The notes below the pieces were generated by a model. It was given only the letters and a program-made list of their open reading frames with translations. It did no database searches and was not told where the DNA came from. From Betaproteobacteria bacterium (lineage in GTDB: Bacteria > Pseudomonadota > Gammaproteobacteria > Burkholderiales > Burkholderiaceae), in NCBI GenBank assembly GCA_018969885.1, contig JAGWXN010000214.1, positions 1-5,747 on the forward strand: DNA of 5,747 nucleotides, written 5' to 3'. Shown in pieces: positions 1 to 5,747 of this stretch. The position numbers and the translations under genes are program-made. Positions within the stretch are counted from its first letter, which is position 1; the number at the start of each line of letters is the position of its first letter.

Positions 1-840
1 AGCCTCCCTCGCTGGGCGTCGGTTCCCTTTACTCACCAACCCGAATCGCCCTCATCGGTGATTGCCGTGCGCGAGGTGGTGCTGTTTGCAGACACCTTCA
101 ACAATCACTTTGAGGCCGAGACGCTATCGGCTGCGCGACGCGTGCTGAATGCCGCGGGGTGGCGGGTGCATGTGGCGATGCCGGCCGCGGGCGATGCAAC
201 ACCGCAGCGGGCGCTCTGCTGCGGCCGCACCTGGTTGTCGGCGGGATTGCTCGACGAGGCGCGCGCTGAGCTTCAGCGTACATTCGCGGCGCTCGTACCC
301 TTTGTTGAACGGGGCATCCCTGTGGTGGGGCTCGAACCCTCCTGCCTTCTCACGCTACGCGATGAGGCGTTGGTGCTTGGTCTGGGTGAGGTCGCACAGA
401 AGGTGGCGGCATCGGCGCAGCTGTTTGAGGAGTTCCTTGCGGGGCAGATGGCGGCGGGCGCGCTCGATTTACCCCTGTCGCCGCAGCCTGGCCTCAAGCT
501 GCTGGTGCATGGTCACTGTCACCAGAAAGCCTTTGATGCGCTGTCGCCGGTACATGCCGTGCTCAAGCGTATTCCGGGGGCAAGCGTTGAGCCGATTGAG
601 TCATCCTGCTGCGGGATGGCCGGCGCGTTTGGGTTCGAAGCCGAGCATTTCGATACCTCCATGAAAATGGCCGAACTCTCGCTTCTACCCGCAGTGCGTG
701 CCGCCGGCGACGGCGCCCTCATCGTCGCGGACGGCACAAGCTGTCGGCATCAGATCCTCGACGGTGCTGGGCGCGAAGCGTTGCATGTTGCCCGTGTCCT
801 GGAACGTTGCCTGTATGATCGCCAAGCCCTGTCAGCCTGA
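1..840 (+). CDS. C-terminal part of FAD-linked oxidase / Fe-S (CCG-domain) oxidoreductase, 5' end outside window
   Basis: Frame 1 is open from the first base to TGA at 838-840, giving 279 residues, so the GTG at 58 is an internal valine and not a start. The visible part is the cysteine-rich reductase end found in glycolate oxidase GlcF, GlpC and the roughly 1000-residue FAD/Fe-S dehydrogenases of the YdiJ/D-2-hydroxyglutarate dehydrogenase type. Visible motifs are ALCCGRTW (CC at fragment residues 73-74), GLEPSCLLTLRDE (C115), GHCHQKA (C173), SSCCGMAGAFGFE (CC 203-204) and ADGTSCRHQI (C248). These make two CCG-type repeats that bind Fe-S or pass electrons from a flavin to the respiratory chain. 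The EPSC.LTLRDE and CCGMAGAFG wording favours the long fused FAD + Fe-S type, whose FAD domain would lie upstream. The substrate (a 2-hydroxy acid) is inferred only. maeB follows after 28 bases, so co-transcription is plausible. Confidence 0.85.
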   Translation, partial: SLPRWASVPFTHQPESPSSVIAVREVVLFADTFNNHFEAETLSAARRVLNAAGWRVHVAMPAAGDATPQRALCCGRTWLSAGLLDEARAELQRTFAALVPFVERGIPVVGLEPSCLLTLRDEALVLGLGEVAQKVAASAQLFEEFLAGQMAAGALDLPLSPQPGLKLLVHGHCHQKAFDALSPVHAVLKRIPGASVEPIESSCCGMAGAFGFEAEHFDTSMKMAELSLLPAVRAAGDGALIVADGTSCRHQILDGAGREALHVARVLERCLYDRQALSA

Positions 841-856
841 CTGGAGCTCGCGCTCC

Positions 857-862
857 GGGGAG
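857..862 (+). promoter_or_regulatory. Ribosome binding site of maeB
   Basis: GGGGAG lies six bases before the ATG at 869 and fixes that start. A short inverted repeat, GGAGC-TCGC-GCTCC (843-856), sits directly in front of it and could slightly modulate access if it folds. Confidence 0.7.
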
Positions 863-868
863 TCATAA

Positions 869-3139
869 ATGGATCCGCAACTGCGCAAGGCGGCGCTCGA
901 ATATCACGAACTCGGCCGCCCCGGAAAAATCTCGGTTACCGCCACCAAACAGCTCACCAATCAGCGTGACCTCGCGCTCGCCTACTCTCCTGGGGTGGCG
1001 GCGGCCTGTGAAGAAATCGTAAAAGACCCGCGCAACGCCTCGCGCTACACCAGTCGCGGCAATCTGGTGGCGGTGATCACCAACGGCACAGCGGTGTTGG
1101 GCCTGGGCAGCATCGGGCCGCTTGCAGCGAAGCCGGTGATGGAAGGCAAGGCGGTGCTTTTCAAGAAGTTTGCGGGCATCGACGTGTTCGACATCGAGGT
1201 GGCCGAAAACGACGTTGACCGCCTGGTTGAAGTGGTGGCGGCGCTCGAGCCCACTTTTGGTGGCATCAATCTCGAAGACATCAAGGCGCCTGACTGCTTC
1301 GAAGTTGAGCGCAAGCTTCGCGCCCGGATGAAAATTCCGGTGTTTCATGATGATCAGCACGGCACCGCCATCGTAGTGGGCGCTGCCCTCAGCAATGCGC
1401 TTCGGGTGGTGAACAAGTCCATCACCGAGATCAAGGTGGTTTGTAGCGGCGCGGGTGCGGCGGCGCTTGCCTGCCTGGAGCTGCTGGTTGACCTGGGGCT
1501 GCCGCGCGAGAACGTCTGGGTGTCTGATCTGGCCGGCGTGGTTTACGAAGGCCGCATCGAGCTCATGGATCCGCTCAAAGCGCAGTTTGCCCGCAAGACC
1601 GAGGCGCGAACGCTTGGCGAAATCATTCAGGACGCCGATGTGTTTCTCGGCCTGTCGGCGGGCGGTGTGTTGAAGCCCGAGATGGTGGCGCGGATGGCGC
1701 CCAACCCGCTTATCTTCGCGCTCGCCAACCCCACGCCAGAGATCATGCCCGAGGAGGTGAAATCGGTGCGCGATGACGCAATCATCGCAACCGGCCGCAC
1801 CGACTATTCGAACCAGGTCAATAACGTGTTGTGCTTCCCGTTCATTTTTCGCGGGGCACTGGATGTTGGGGCCACCTCCATCACGCGCGAGATGGAAATC
1901 GCGGCCGTTCAGGCGCTGGCCGAACTCGCCCGCGCCGAGATGTCCGATATCGTGGCGGCCGCCTATGGCGTACCGGGTGGCGGGTTTGGGCGCGAGTACC
2001 TCATTCCCAAGCCGTTTGATCCCCGGCTGATCGTCATGATCGCGCCGGCGGTCGCGAAGGCGGCCATGGACAGTGGCGTGGCCACGCGTCCCATCACCGA
2101 TTTCGATGCCTATCGGTCGCAGCTCGAGCAGTTCGTCTATCACTCGGGCAACTTCATGAAGCCGATCTTCAGCAGCGCCCGCCGAGCGCGTGCCCGGCGG
2201 ATTGCCTATGCCGAGGGCGAAGACGAACGCGTGCTGCGCGCGGTACAGGTGGTGGTCGATGAAAAACTCGCGCGGCCGGTGGTGATCGGTCGGCCCATGG
2301 TGGTGGAGCAGCGGATCGAACGGCTGGGCCTGCGAGTACGGCCCGGCGCCGATTTCGATCTGATCAATCCCGACCAAGACGACCGCTATCGCGAATACTG
2401 GAGCGAGTACCTTCGTCTCACCTCGCGCAAGGGCGTCTCTGAGGCTTATGCGAAGCTCGAGATGCGCCGCCGCCCCACGCTGATTGGCGCAATGATGGTT
2501 CGGCTGGGCGCAGCCGACGGTATGATCTGCGGCACGGGCGGGCCCTTTTCCGAGCATCTTCGCTACATCGATCAGGTGATTGGCAAGAAGCCGGGCAGCC
2601 GCGTGTATGCGGCAATGAACACGCTGATGCTTCCTGGGCGCCAGCTCACACTGGTCGATACCCATGTCAATATCGATCCGGATGCCGAGCAGCTTGCCGA
2701 AATCACCGTGGCCGCAGCAGACGAATTGCGTCGCTTCGGCATCCTGCCCAAGGTGGCCCTGCTGTCCCACTCGAACTTCGGATCGTCCGATCACCCGTCG
2801 GCGCTCAAGATGCGCGAGGCCCTTGCGTTGCTGCGCAAGCTCGCCCCCGCCCTCGAGGTTGATGGCGAGATGCACGGGGATGCAGCCCTGGACCCATCCA
2901 TTCGCGGGGTGGCCGATTGCGCGCTGTCAGGCGGCGCAAACCTCCTGGTGATGCCGGGGATCGACGCGGCCAACATCTCCTACAACCTGCTCAAGACGGC
3001 GGCCGGCAACAATGTTGCGATCGGCCCGGTACTCCTGGGGGCGGCGCGCCCGGTTCACATCCTCACGCCGTCGGCGACGGTGCGGCGGATCGTGAATATG
3101 ACTGCCTGGACCGTGGTGGACGCCAACAGCGATCGCTAG
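869..3139 (+). CDS. maeB: NADP-dependent malic enzyme with C-terminal phosphotransacetylase-like domain (MaeB)
   Basis: Converts L-malate + NADP+ to pyruvate + CO2 + NADPH in the cytoplasm, supplying pyruvate and NADPH during growth on C4 acids or acetate. The product is 756 residues, the usual length of the multidomain MaeB family. Malic domain (about 15-150): [14 protein letters not shown] (38-50, with the conserved Tyr39), the lysine block around K94 and KKFAGID (99-105), and the metal-binding [11 protein letters not shown] (131-141; E136, D137). NAD(P) domain (about 160-420): FHDDQHGTA (159-167; D161/D162), the Rossmann loop CSGAGAAA (192-199), FALANPTPE (283-291) and [20 protein letters not shown] (314-333). 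PTA-like domain (about 430-750): [31 protein letters not shown] and [16 protein letters not shown]. In E. coli MaeB this last domain is regulatory (acetyl-CoA) and is not an active phosphotransacetylase; the same is assumed here. Cofactor preference for NADP is by family. A terminator-like hairpin follows the stop. Confidence 0.96.
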   Translation: MDPQLRKAALEYHELGRPGKISVTATKQLTNQRDLALAYSPGVAAACEEIVKDPRNASRYTSRGNLVAVITNGTAVLGLGSIGPLAAKPVMEGKAVLFKKFAGIDVFDIEVAENDVDRLVEVVAALEPTFGGINLEDIKAPDCFEVERKLRARMKIPVFHDDQHGTAIVVGAALSNALRVVNKSITEIKVVCSGAGAAALACLELLVDLGLPRENVWVSDLAGVVYEGRIELMDPLKAQFARKTEARTLGEIIQDADVFLGLSAGGVLKPEMVARMAPNPLIFALANPTPEIMPEEVKSVRDDAIIATGRTDYSNQVNNVLCFPFIFRGALDVGATSITREMEIAAVQALAELARAEMSDIVAAAYGVPGGGFGREYLIPKPFDPRLIVMIAPAVAKAAMDSGVATRPITDFDAYRSQLEQFVYHSGNFMKPIFSSARRARARRIAYAEGEDERVLRAVQVVVDEKLARPVVIGRPMVVEQRIERLGLRVRPGADFDLINPDQDDRYREYWSEYLRLTSRKGVSEAYAKLEMRRRPTLIGAMMVRLGAADGMICGTGGPFSEHLRYIDQVIGKKPGSRVYAAMNTLMLPGRQLTLVDTHVNIDPDAEQLAEITVAAADELRRFGILPKVALLSHSNFGSSDHPSALKMREALALLRKLAPALEVDGEMHGDAALDPSIRGVADCALSGGANLLVMPGIDAANISYNLLKTAAGNNVAIGPVLLGAARPVHILTPSATVRRIVNMTAWTVVDANSDR

Positions 3140-3154
3140 GCGCGGAGCCTGTTT

Positions 3155-3183
3155 CGAGGGGCCCATCCGGCCCCTTGCCTTTC
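3155..3183 (+). terminator. Terminator-like hairpin after maeB
   Basis: The stem AGGGGCC (3157-3163) pairs perfectly with GGCCCCT (3169-3175) across the loop CATCC; a G-U pair and a C-G pair extend it to 3155/3177. It lies 15 bases after the maeB stop. The following bases, GCCTTTC, contain only three Ts in a row, so intrinsic termination may be inefficient. Confidence 0.5.
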
Positions 3184-3203
3184 CGGCAAAGGCTGCCGAT
3201 ACT
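3175..3203 (+). promoter_or_regulatory. Candidate sigma-70 promoter for the Tgl-like gene
   Basis: TTGCCT (3175-3180, four of six matches to TTGACA) and GATACT (3198-3203, four of six to TATAAT) are separated by exactly 17 bases. Transcription would start at about 3210-3211, which is the ATG itself, giving a leaderless message. It overlaps the terminator-like region. Each box is only a moderate match. Confidence 0.35.
3177..3193 (+). other. Second small hairpin in the maeB/Tgl-like gap
   Basis: GCCTTT (3177-3182) pairs perfectly with AAAGGC (3188-3193) around the loop CCGGC. It begins where the preceding terminator-like stem ends and contains that stem's short T run, so the two structures abut or compete at base 3177. 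Its role is unknown; it could strengthen termination or be chance. Confidence 0.3.
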
Positions 3204-3210
3204 TGCGCGC

Positions 3211-4350
3211 ATGAACCGGATCTACAAAGAATCCGGACAGCGGGGGCACAAGGGAATCCGGATCGGTGGGACGGGTGTTGTCACAGATCCGGTGCGGGAC
3301 ATGCGGCGTATGCGCGCGTGGCTCGACGAACTCGGTCTGCTTTCCCATGTCCGGATCGAGGCAAACAACTCGTCGCTGTGCGCGGGCCTGGTACCCGAGT
3401 CGGGCGTCACCTGGGCGCCACACCTTGATACCACCGCGCTGGGTGAGGTGCTCGCCGAACAGTGCGGGCGCGACGAACGCCATACCGAGCGCGAAGTGCT
3501 CACGGGCCTGTTGCTGTCGCCGCTCACGCTCGATTTCCCTGATTTCGACGAGTTTGAATCGGCGGTGCGGATTCGTGTTGACACGGCCCGGGCCGGAGCC
3601 GCCACGGCACTCCGGTTCGATATCGATCAGTACCGTCCCGAGGCGTATTGGGAACGTCTGGAAACCGGGAGCTTCAGCCTGCGTCCGGGCCGCAGCCTCG
3701 TTGGCGCGCTTGCCGCCGCCACGCAGCCCGGTCCGGGCGAGGATCCCTATGGCTTTGGCTGCTATCGCGCCTCCGAATATGTGATGCTGCTTGCGATCGC
3801 GCGAGAGGCCGCGCGCGCTCATCCTGAACTCAAGCAGCGCCTGCGTGAGCGCTCGACCCGCCGGCCGATCGAATCGCGCGAATTTCATGAGGTGCTGCTG
3901 CGAGAGCTCGGTACCTTTGAAGAGCCCTTGCCCGCTTGCTGGTTTGTCCCCGGCGATCGCATCTGGTTTCGCAATCCCGATGCCCATTCCGCCGATGCCG
4001 AGGGCTTCGAAGGCTCCTGGGTCATCTATCTCGGCGACGGATTGTTCTCCAATTTCTGGAAGCGCAATGCGCCCTTCACTCTCGAAAGGAAATGTGTCGA
4101 GATCTACCACTGGCGCAACGCTACCTACCGCGGTGAAGATGGTGGCCTCCGGGTGGATGAAGACGAAGTGGCTCGCCGGGTGGCTCTGACCGAAGCCGAC
4201 CCTGTGGAACATGCGCGTGTGCTTGCTCTGATGCAACGCTGGCGCGACCCGCGAGGTGTTTACGAGCACGGCGGCTGCCTGGACCGCACCCGCGAGTGCG
4301 CGCGCTGGGTTCAGCCCAATAGCTGCGATATCGTTTTCTCGCCGGCCTGA
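3211..4350 (+). CDS. Tgl-like (spore transglutaminase family-like) protein with altered active site
   Basis: A 379-residue protein without signal peptide or membrane segment. Residues about 117-285 resemble Bacillus Tgl (protein-glutamine gamma-glutamyltransferase, about 245 residues). The matching parts are a helix AVRIRVDTARAGAATALRF (118-136), a YW...TGSFSLRPG block (146-160), a cysteine in PYGFGCYRASEY (C184), VPGDRIWFRNPD (246-257) and GSWVIYLGDGLF (268-279). From recalled B. subtilis Tgl numbering, Cys116 corresponds to C184, but Glu115 becomes G183, Glu187 becomes S269 and the following His-Gly motif becomes Phe-Trp (282-283). Crosslinking activity is therefore doubtful. The first 115 residues and the Cys-rich tail (C356, C363, C372) have no counterpart that I recognise. 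ATG 3211 is the only ATG after the maeB stop and has no Shine-Dalgarno sequence; the frame itself is open further upstream inside maeB. The TGA lies inside a hairpin. The homology is remote, judged by eye, and the function is unassigned. Confidence 0.7.
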   Translation: MNRIYKESGQRGHKGIRIGGTGVVTDPVRDMRRMRAWLDELGLLSHVRIEANNSSLCAGLVPESGVTWAPHLDTTALGEVLAEQCGRDERHTEREVLTGLLLSPLTLDFPDFDEFESAVRIRVDTARAGAATALRFDIDQYRPEAYWERLETGSFSLRPGRSLVGALAAATQPGPGEDPYGFGCYRASEYVMLLAIAREAARAHPELKQRLRERSTRRPIESREFHEVLLRELGTFEEPLPACWFVPGDRIWFRNPDAHSADAEGFEGSWVIYLGDGLFSNFWKRNAPFTLERKCVEIYHWRNATYRGEDGGLRVDEDEVARRVALTEADPVEHARVLALMQRWRDPRGVYEHGGCLDRTRECARWVQPNSCDIVFSPA

Positions 4351-4364
4351 CCGACCAGGCTGGC
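4341..4364 (+). repeat. Inverted repeat over the Tgl-like stop codon, copy 1 of a bracketing pair
   Basis: GCCGGCCTG (4341-4349) pairs with CAGGCTGGC (4356-4364) around ACCGAC, nine pairs with one G-U. The stop TGA (4348-4350) is inside it. The core GCCTGACCGACCAGGCT (4345-4361) recurs at 5253-5272 with three extra bases. No T run follows, so it is not a classical intrinsic terminator; a 3'-end stabilising or dispersed repeat element is possible. Confidence 0.6.
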
Positions 4365-4366
4365 GC

Positions 4367-4395
4367 TTGCCAAACCGCTTGCGCTGTGGCCTAGT
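4367..4395 (+). promoter_or_regulatory. Weak candidate promoter for the RNase-barstar pair
   Basis: TTGCCA (4367-4372, five of six to TTGACA) is followed after 17 bases by CCTAGT (4390-4395, three of six to TATAAT). Transcription would begin near 4402, the ATG. The -35 box overlaps the first copy of a direct repeat, CGCTTGC at 4364-4370 and 4376-4382, spaced 12 bases. The -10 box is poor, so this is a suggestion only. Confidence 0.25.
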
Positions 4396-4401
4396 ACGGA
4401 A

Positions 4402-4833
4402 ATGATTACACGATGGTTGTCAGCTTTTGTTTGCACCAGTCTGCTGGTACTGATCGGTTGGCTGGGCGGCGGCATGGCGCCTGCGCAGGCACAGCGCGCC
4501 TCGCCCGAAGCGGCCCCAGCGATTGCCTGGGTGGATCTGGCCGAGCTTCCGCCGGAAGCGCGCGAAACACTGCGCCTGATCAAGGCGGGCGGGCCTTTTC
4601 CATACGACAAAGACGGTACGCGTTTCGGTAATCGCGAGCGGGTGTTGCCGCAGCGACCGCCGGACCACTACACCGAGTACACCGTCCGCACGCCCGGTGA
4701 ACGAACGCGGGGCGCGCGCCGGATCGTGGCGGGTGGTGACCCGCGCACTTCGGGTGAGTACTTCTACACCGATGATCACTACAAGAGTTTTCGGCGTATC
4801 CGTGAGGCCCCAACCGGGAGGCAGGAACGATGA
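4402..4833 (+). CDS. Secreted guanyl-specific ribonuclease (RNase Sa / N1 family)
   Basis: Cuts single-stranded RNA on the 3' side of G through a 2',3'-cyclic phosphate. The 143-residue precursor has a signal peptide: MITR, a hydrophobic stretch over residues 5-25, then PAQA with likely cleavage after A30, so it acts in the periplasm or outside the cell. The mature part follows Streptomyces RNase Sa closely: ELPPEARETLRLI (48-60), GGPFPYDKDG (63-72), FGNRERVLP (75-83), YTEYTVRTPG (90-99), RTRGARRI (101-108) and YTDDHYKSF (122-130). By that alignment the catalytic base is E92 (Glu54 of RNase Sa), the general acid is H126 (His85), phosphate-binding arginines are R103 and R107 (Arg65, Arg69), and the guanine site uses N77-R78-E79. 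The two cysteines of the RNase Sa disulfide are absent (Cys7 corresponds to D45; the tail ends without Cys). It is in the same frame as the upstream gene, 51 bases after its stop, has no Shine-Dalgarno, and overlaps barstar by ATGA. Confidence 0.93.
   Translation: MITRWLSAFVCTSLLVLIGWLGGGMAPAQAQRASPEAAPAIAWVDLAELPPEARETLRLIKAGGPFPYDKDGTRFGNRERVLPQRPPDHYTEYTVRTPGERTRGARRIVAGGDPRTSGEYFYTDDHYKSFRRIREAPTGRQER
4816..4821 (+). promoter_or_regulatory. Ribosome binding site of the barstar gene
   Basis: GGGAGG inside the last codons of the ribonuclease gene, eight bases before the ATG at 4830. It supports the ATGA overlap start rather than Met7 or Met12, and gives the inhibitor strong initiation of its own, unlike the toxin gene. 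Confidence 0.7.
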
Positions 4834-5258
4834 CTGCACTCAGCAACATGCCGGCTCAAGCGATGCTGCCGCTGGCGGCATACGATCTGGATGAACTGCT
4901 ACGAAACGCCAAACGAAGCAGCCAGACGCTGCTGCGGGCCGACTTTGATGGCGTCGAAGACAAGGCGGGCGTGATGAGTCGAATCGCTGAGGGCTTCGCG
5001 CTGCCAGGGCATTTTGGCGGTAATCTCGATGCCCTCTACGACTGCATGACTGATCTCAAGCCGGCAGCCGATGCCGATCAACCCGGCTTTGTCGTGGTGC
5101 TGCAGCGTCTGCCGGCAGGCGCGCATTTCGATCGTGACCAGCGCGATGCGCTGCTTGATGTATTTCGCGATACCGCCGACTTCTTTTTCGATAAGGGCAT
5201 CGCGTTTCGCGTGTTTTATTCGGTGGCCGACGCGCGGGCATCGCGTCCGGCTGCCTGA
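4830..5258 (+). CDS. Barstar-family ribonuclease inhibitor (immunity protein)
   Basis: A cytoplasmic protein of 142 residues that should bind and block the ribonuclease encoded just before it. Its core, LPGHFGGNLDALYDCMTDL (58-76), matches the barstar binding loop and helix. D67 and D71 correspond to barstar Asp35 and Asp39, the key acids that enter the enzyme's active site; Y70 replaces Trp38, and H61-F62 replace Tyr29-Tyr30. ALLDVFRDTADFFFDKG (107-123) matches the third helix, and D106 falls where barstar has Glu76. The following strand FRVFYSV (126-132) matches the terminal beta strand. The protein is longer than the 90-residue Bacillus barstar, with about 30 extra N-terminal residues, as is common in proteobacterial members. 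It starts in a four-base ATGA overlap with the ribonuclease stop, so translation is coupled. No signal peptide is present. Barstar is known to inhibit RNase Sa as well as barnase, so the pairing is consistent. Confidence 0.93.
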   Translation: MTALSNMPAQAMLPLAAYDLDELLRNAKRSSQTLLRADFDGVEDKAGVMSRIAEGFALPGHFGGNLDALYDCMTDLKPAADADQPGFVVVLQRLPAGAHFDRDQRDALLDVFRDTADFFFDKGIAFRVFYSVADARASRPAA

Positions 5259-5272
5259 CCCGCGACCAGGCT
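5253..5272 (+). repeat. Inverted repeat over the barstar stop codon, copy 2 of the bracketing pair
   Basis: GCCTG (5253-5257) pairs with CAGGC (5267-5271) across a nine-base loop. The sequence GCCTGACC-CGC-GACCAGGCT is the copy at 4345-4361 plus three bases. It contains the barstar TGA (5256-5258), fills the 13-base gap to the convergent rsmE and ends on the rsmE stop. An A run follows on this strand and no T run, so it is at best a weak terminator for barstar; on the rsmE strand the T run precedes the stem. Confidence 0.5.
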
Positions 5273-5747
5273 CAAAAATCGCCGGCTAACGCCTGCAGGG
5301 CAGCGATTGCGGCCAGTCCGGCGGTTTCGGTGCGAAGCACTCGCGGGCCCAGGCTGACCGCCTGGAAGCCGGCTGAACGGGCCGCCGCCAGTTCTCTTTC
5401 ATCCAGACCCGACTCGGGTCCCGCCAGTAGACAGATCGGGGAGCGTTCGGGCGCGCTGGCCCGCATGCAGGCCGATAACGCGATGGGCGCCTGTGGGTCG
5501 AGCACGAGCCGGAGGGGGGCAGCCGACTGCTCGATCCAGCGTGCAATCGGGCTCGGTTCTTCCACGGTTGGGAGCAGATCGCGCCCGCTCTGCATGCAGG
5601 CGGCCTCAGCAACTGCGCGCCAGTGCTCAAGCTTGCGCCGGGCGCGGTCCGTATCGAGACGGACCTGGCTGCGGTTTGAAAAAAGCGGGGTGATGGTGGT
5701 GGCGCCCAGTTCCACGGCTTTCTCGACGGTCCAATCCATCTTGTCTG
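5272..5747 (-). CDS. rsmE: 16S rRNA (uracil-1498-N3)-methyltransferase RsmE, C-terminal SPOUT domain, 5' end outside window
   Basis: Methylates N3 of U1498 of 16S rRNA in the small ribosomal subunit using S-adenosylmethionine. The visible 157 or so residues are the SPOUT (trefoil-knot) domain. The sequence reads DKMDWTVEKAVELG at the window edge, the usual opening of this domain, so the ATG at 5739-5737 is internal and the gene continues past 5747. Counting from that Met, further family blocks are the substrate/knot region AEAACMQSGRDLLPTVEEP (44-62), the SAM loop LLAGPESGLDERE (104-116, where GPEGG is usual, so one Gly is Ser) and the knot SLGPRVLRTETA (129-140). It ends at TGA (complement of 5274-5272) and is convergent with barstar, only 13 bases apart. 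The small N-terminal PUA-like RNA-binding domain should lie outside. No link to the ribonuclease is known. Confidence 0.95.
   Translation of the reverse strand, partial: DKMDWTVEKAVELGATTITPLFSNRSQVRLDTDRARRKLEHWRAVAEAACMQSGRDLLPTVEEPSPIARWIEQSAAPLRLVLDPQAPIALSACMRASAPERSPICLLAGPESGLDERELAAARSAGFQAVSLGPRVLRTETAGLAAIAALQALAGDF

Noticed and set aside
814..819. TATGAT as a -10 box for maeB
   Set aside because: Five of six matches, but no acceptable -35 at 16-18 bases; the nearest TTGCCC (788-793) is 20 bases away. Co-transcription from upstream is at least as likely.
843..856. GGAGC-TCGC-GCTCC hairpin before maeB as a regulatory element
   Set aside because: Only five pairs, no T run, no other supporting signal; noted with the ribosome binding site only.
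863..2875. Open frame of 670 codons on the minus strand, antisense to maeB
   Set aside because: Its product is Arg/His/Gly-rich with no recognisable motif, it mirrors maeB codon by codon, and long antisense frames are expected opposite GC-biased genes. maeB itself has every family motif.
2917..3210. Extension of the Tgl-like frame upstream to a start at 2917 inside maeB
   Set aside because: It would overlap 223 bases of conserved maeB coding sequence, and the extra residues are low-complexity Arg/Gly-rich text typical of a shadow frame. ATG 3211 fits the gap.
3136..4269. Open frame of 377 codons on the minus strand opposite the Tgl-like gene
   Set aside because: No family features or upstream ribosome site seen; the plus-strand frame has family-like blocks and the right spacing to its neighbours. 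Judged a GC-bias shadow.
5349..5365. Perfect inverted repeat CCAGGC-TGACC-GCCTGG inside rsmE, sharing words with the bracketing repeats
   Set aside because: It lies in conserved coding sequence just next to the RsmE LGPR motif and has the arms in the opposite order, so it is probably a by-product of codons and not a third copy.
5737..5739. ATG as the true start of rsmE
   Set aside because: The codons before it, up to the window edge, read Asp-Lys and continue the family's usual KxDKMDW-type sequence, and the N-terminal domain would be missing.

Overview
This 5.7-kb window is a compact, GC-rich bacterial chromosomal segment. Gene content (a malic enzyme carrying a phosphotransacetylase-like tail, a large FAD/Fe-S oxidase, rsmE) and GC-rich third codon positions fit a proteobacterium, probably beta or gamma. 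That placement is inference from family resemblance, not from any marker gene. No tRNA, rRNA, CRISPR array, insertion sequence or integrase is visible.

Layout. Positions 1-840 (+) are the C-terminal end of an Fe-S (CCG-domain) oxidoreductase that begins outside the window. After 28 bases comes a complete maeB (869-3139, +), a 756-residue NADP-type malic enzyme with the regulatory PTA-like domain. A 71-base gap follows with a terminator-like hairpin, a second small hairpin and a candidate promoter. The next gene (3211-4350, +) encodes a 379-residue cytoplasmic protein that resembles the Bacillus spore transglutaminase (Tgl) family around its cysteine and its PGD..WF.NPD block, but lacks other expected active-site residues. 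Next is a toxin/immunity pair: a secreted guanyl-specific ribonuclease of the RNase Sa family (4402-4833, +), overlapped by four bases by a barstar-type inhibitor (4830-5258, +). Convergent to these, and running off the right edge, is rsmE (5272-5747, -), the 16S rRNA m3U1498 methyltransferase.

How the parts relate. The oxidase and maeB are closely spaced and may be co-transcribed in central carbon metabolism. The RNase and barstar form a translationally coupled unit: the exported enzyme cuts RNA after G, and the cytoplasmic inhibitor protects the producer. The Tgl-like gene lies just upstream in the same orientation and the same reading frame as the RNase; its role is unknown.

The most unusual points are: (1) a nearly identical inverted-repeat sequence sits on the stop codon of the Tgl-like gene and again on the stop codon of barstar, so the two copies bracket the RNase-barstar pair; (2) the Tgl-like protein keeps the catalytic cysteine but apparently not its acidic partners; (3) neither the Tgl-like gene nor the RNase gene has a Shine-Dalgarno sequence, and the best promoter-like elements place transcription starts at or next to their ATG codons, suggesting leaderless mRNAs.
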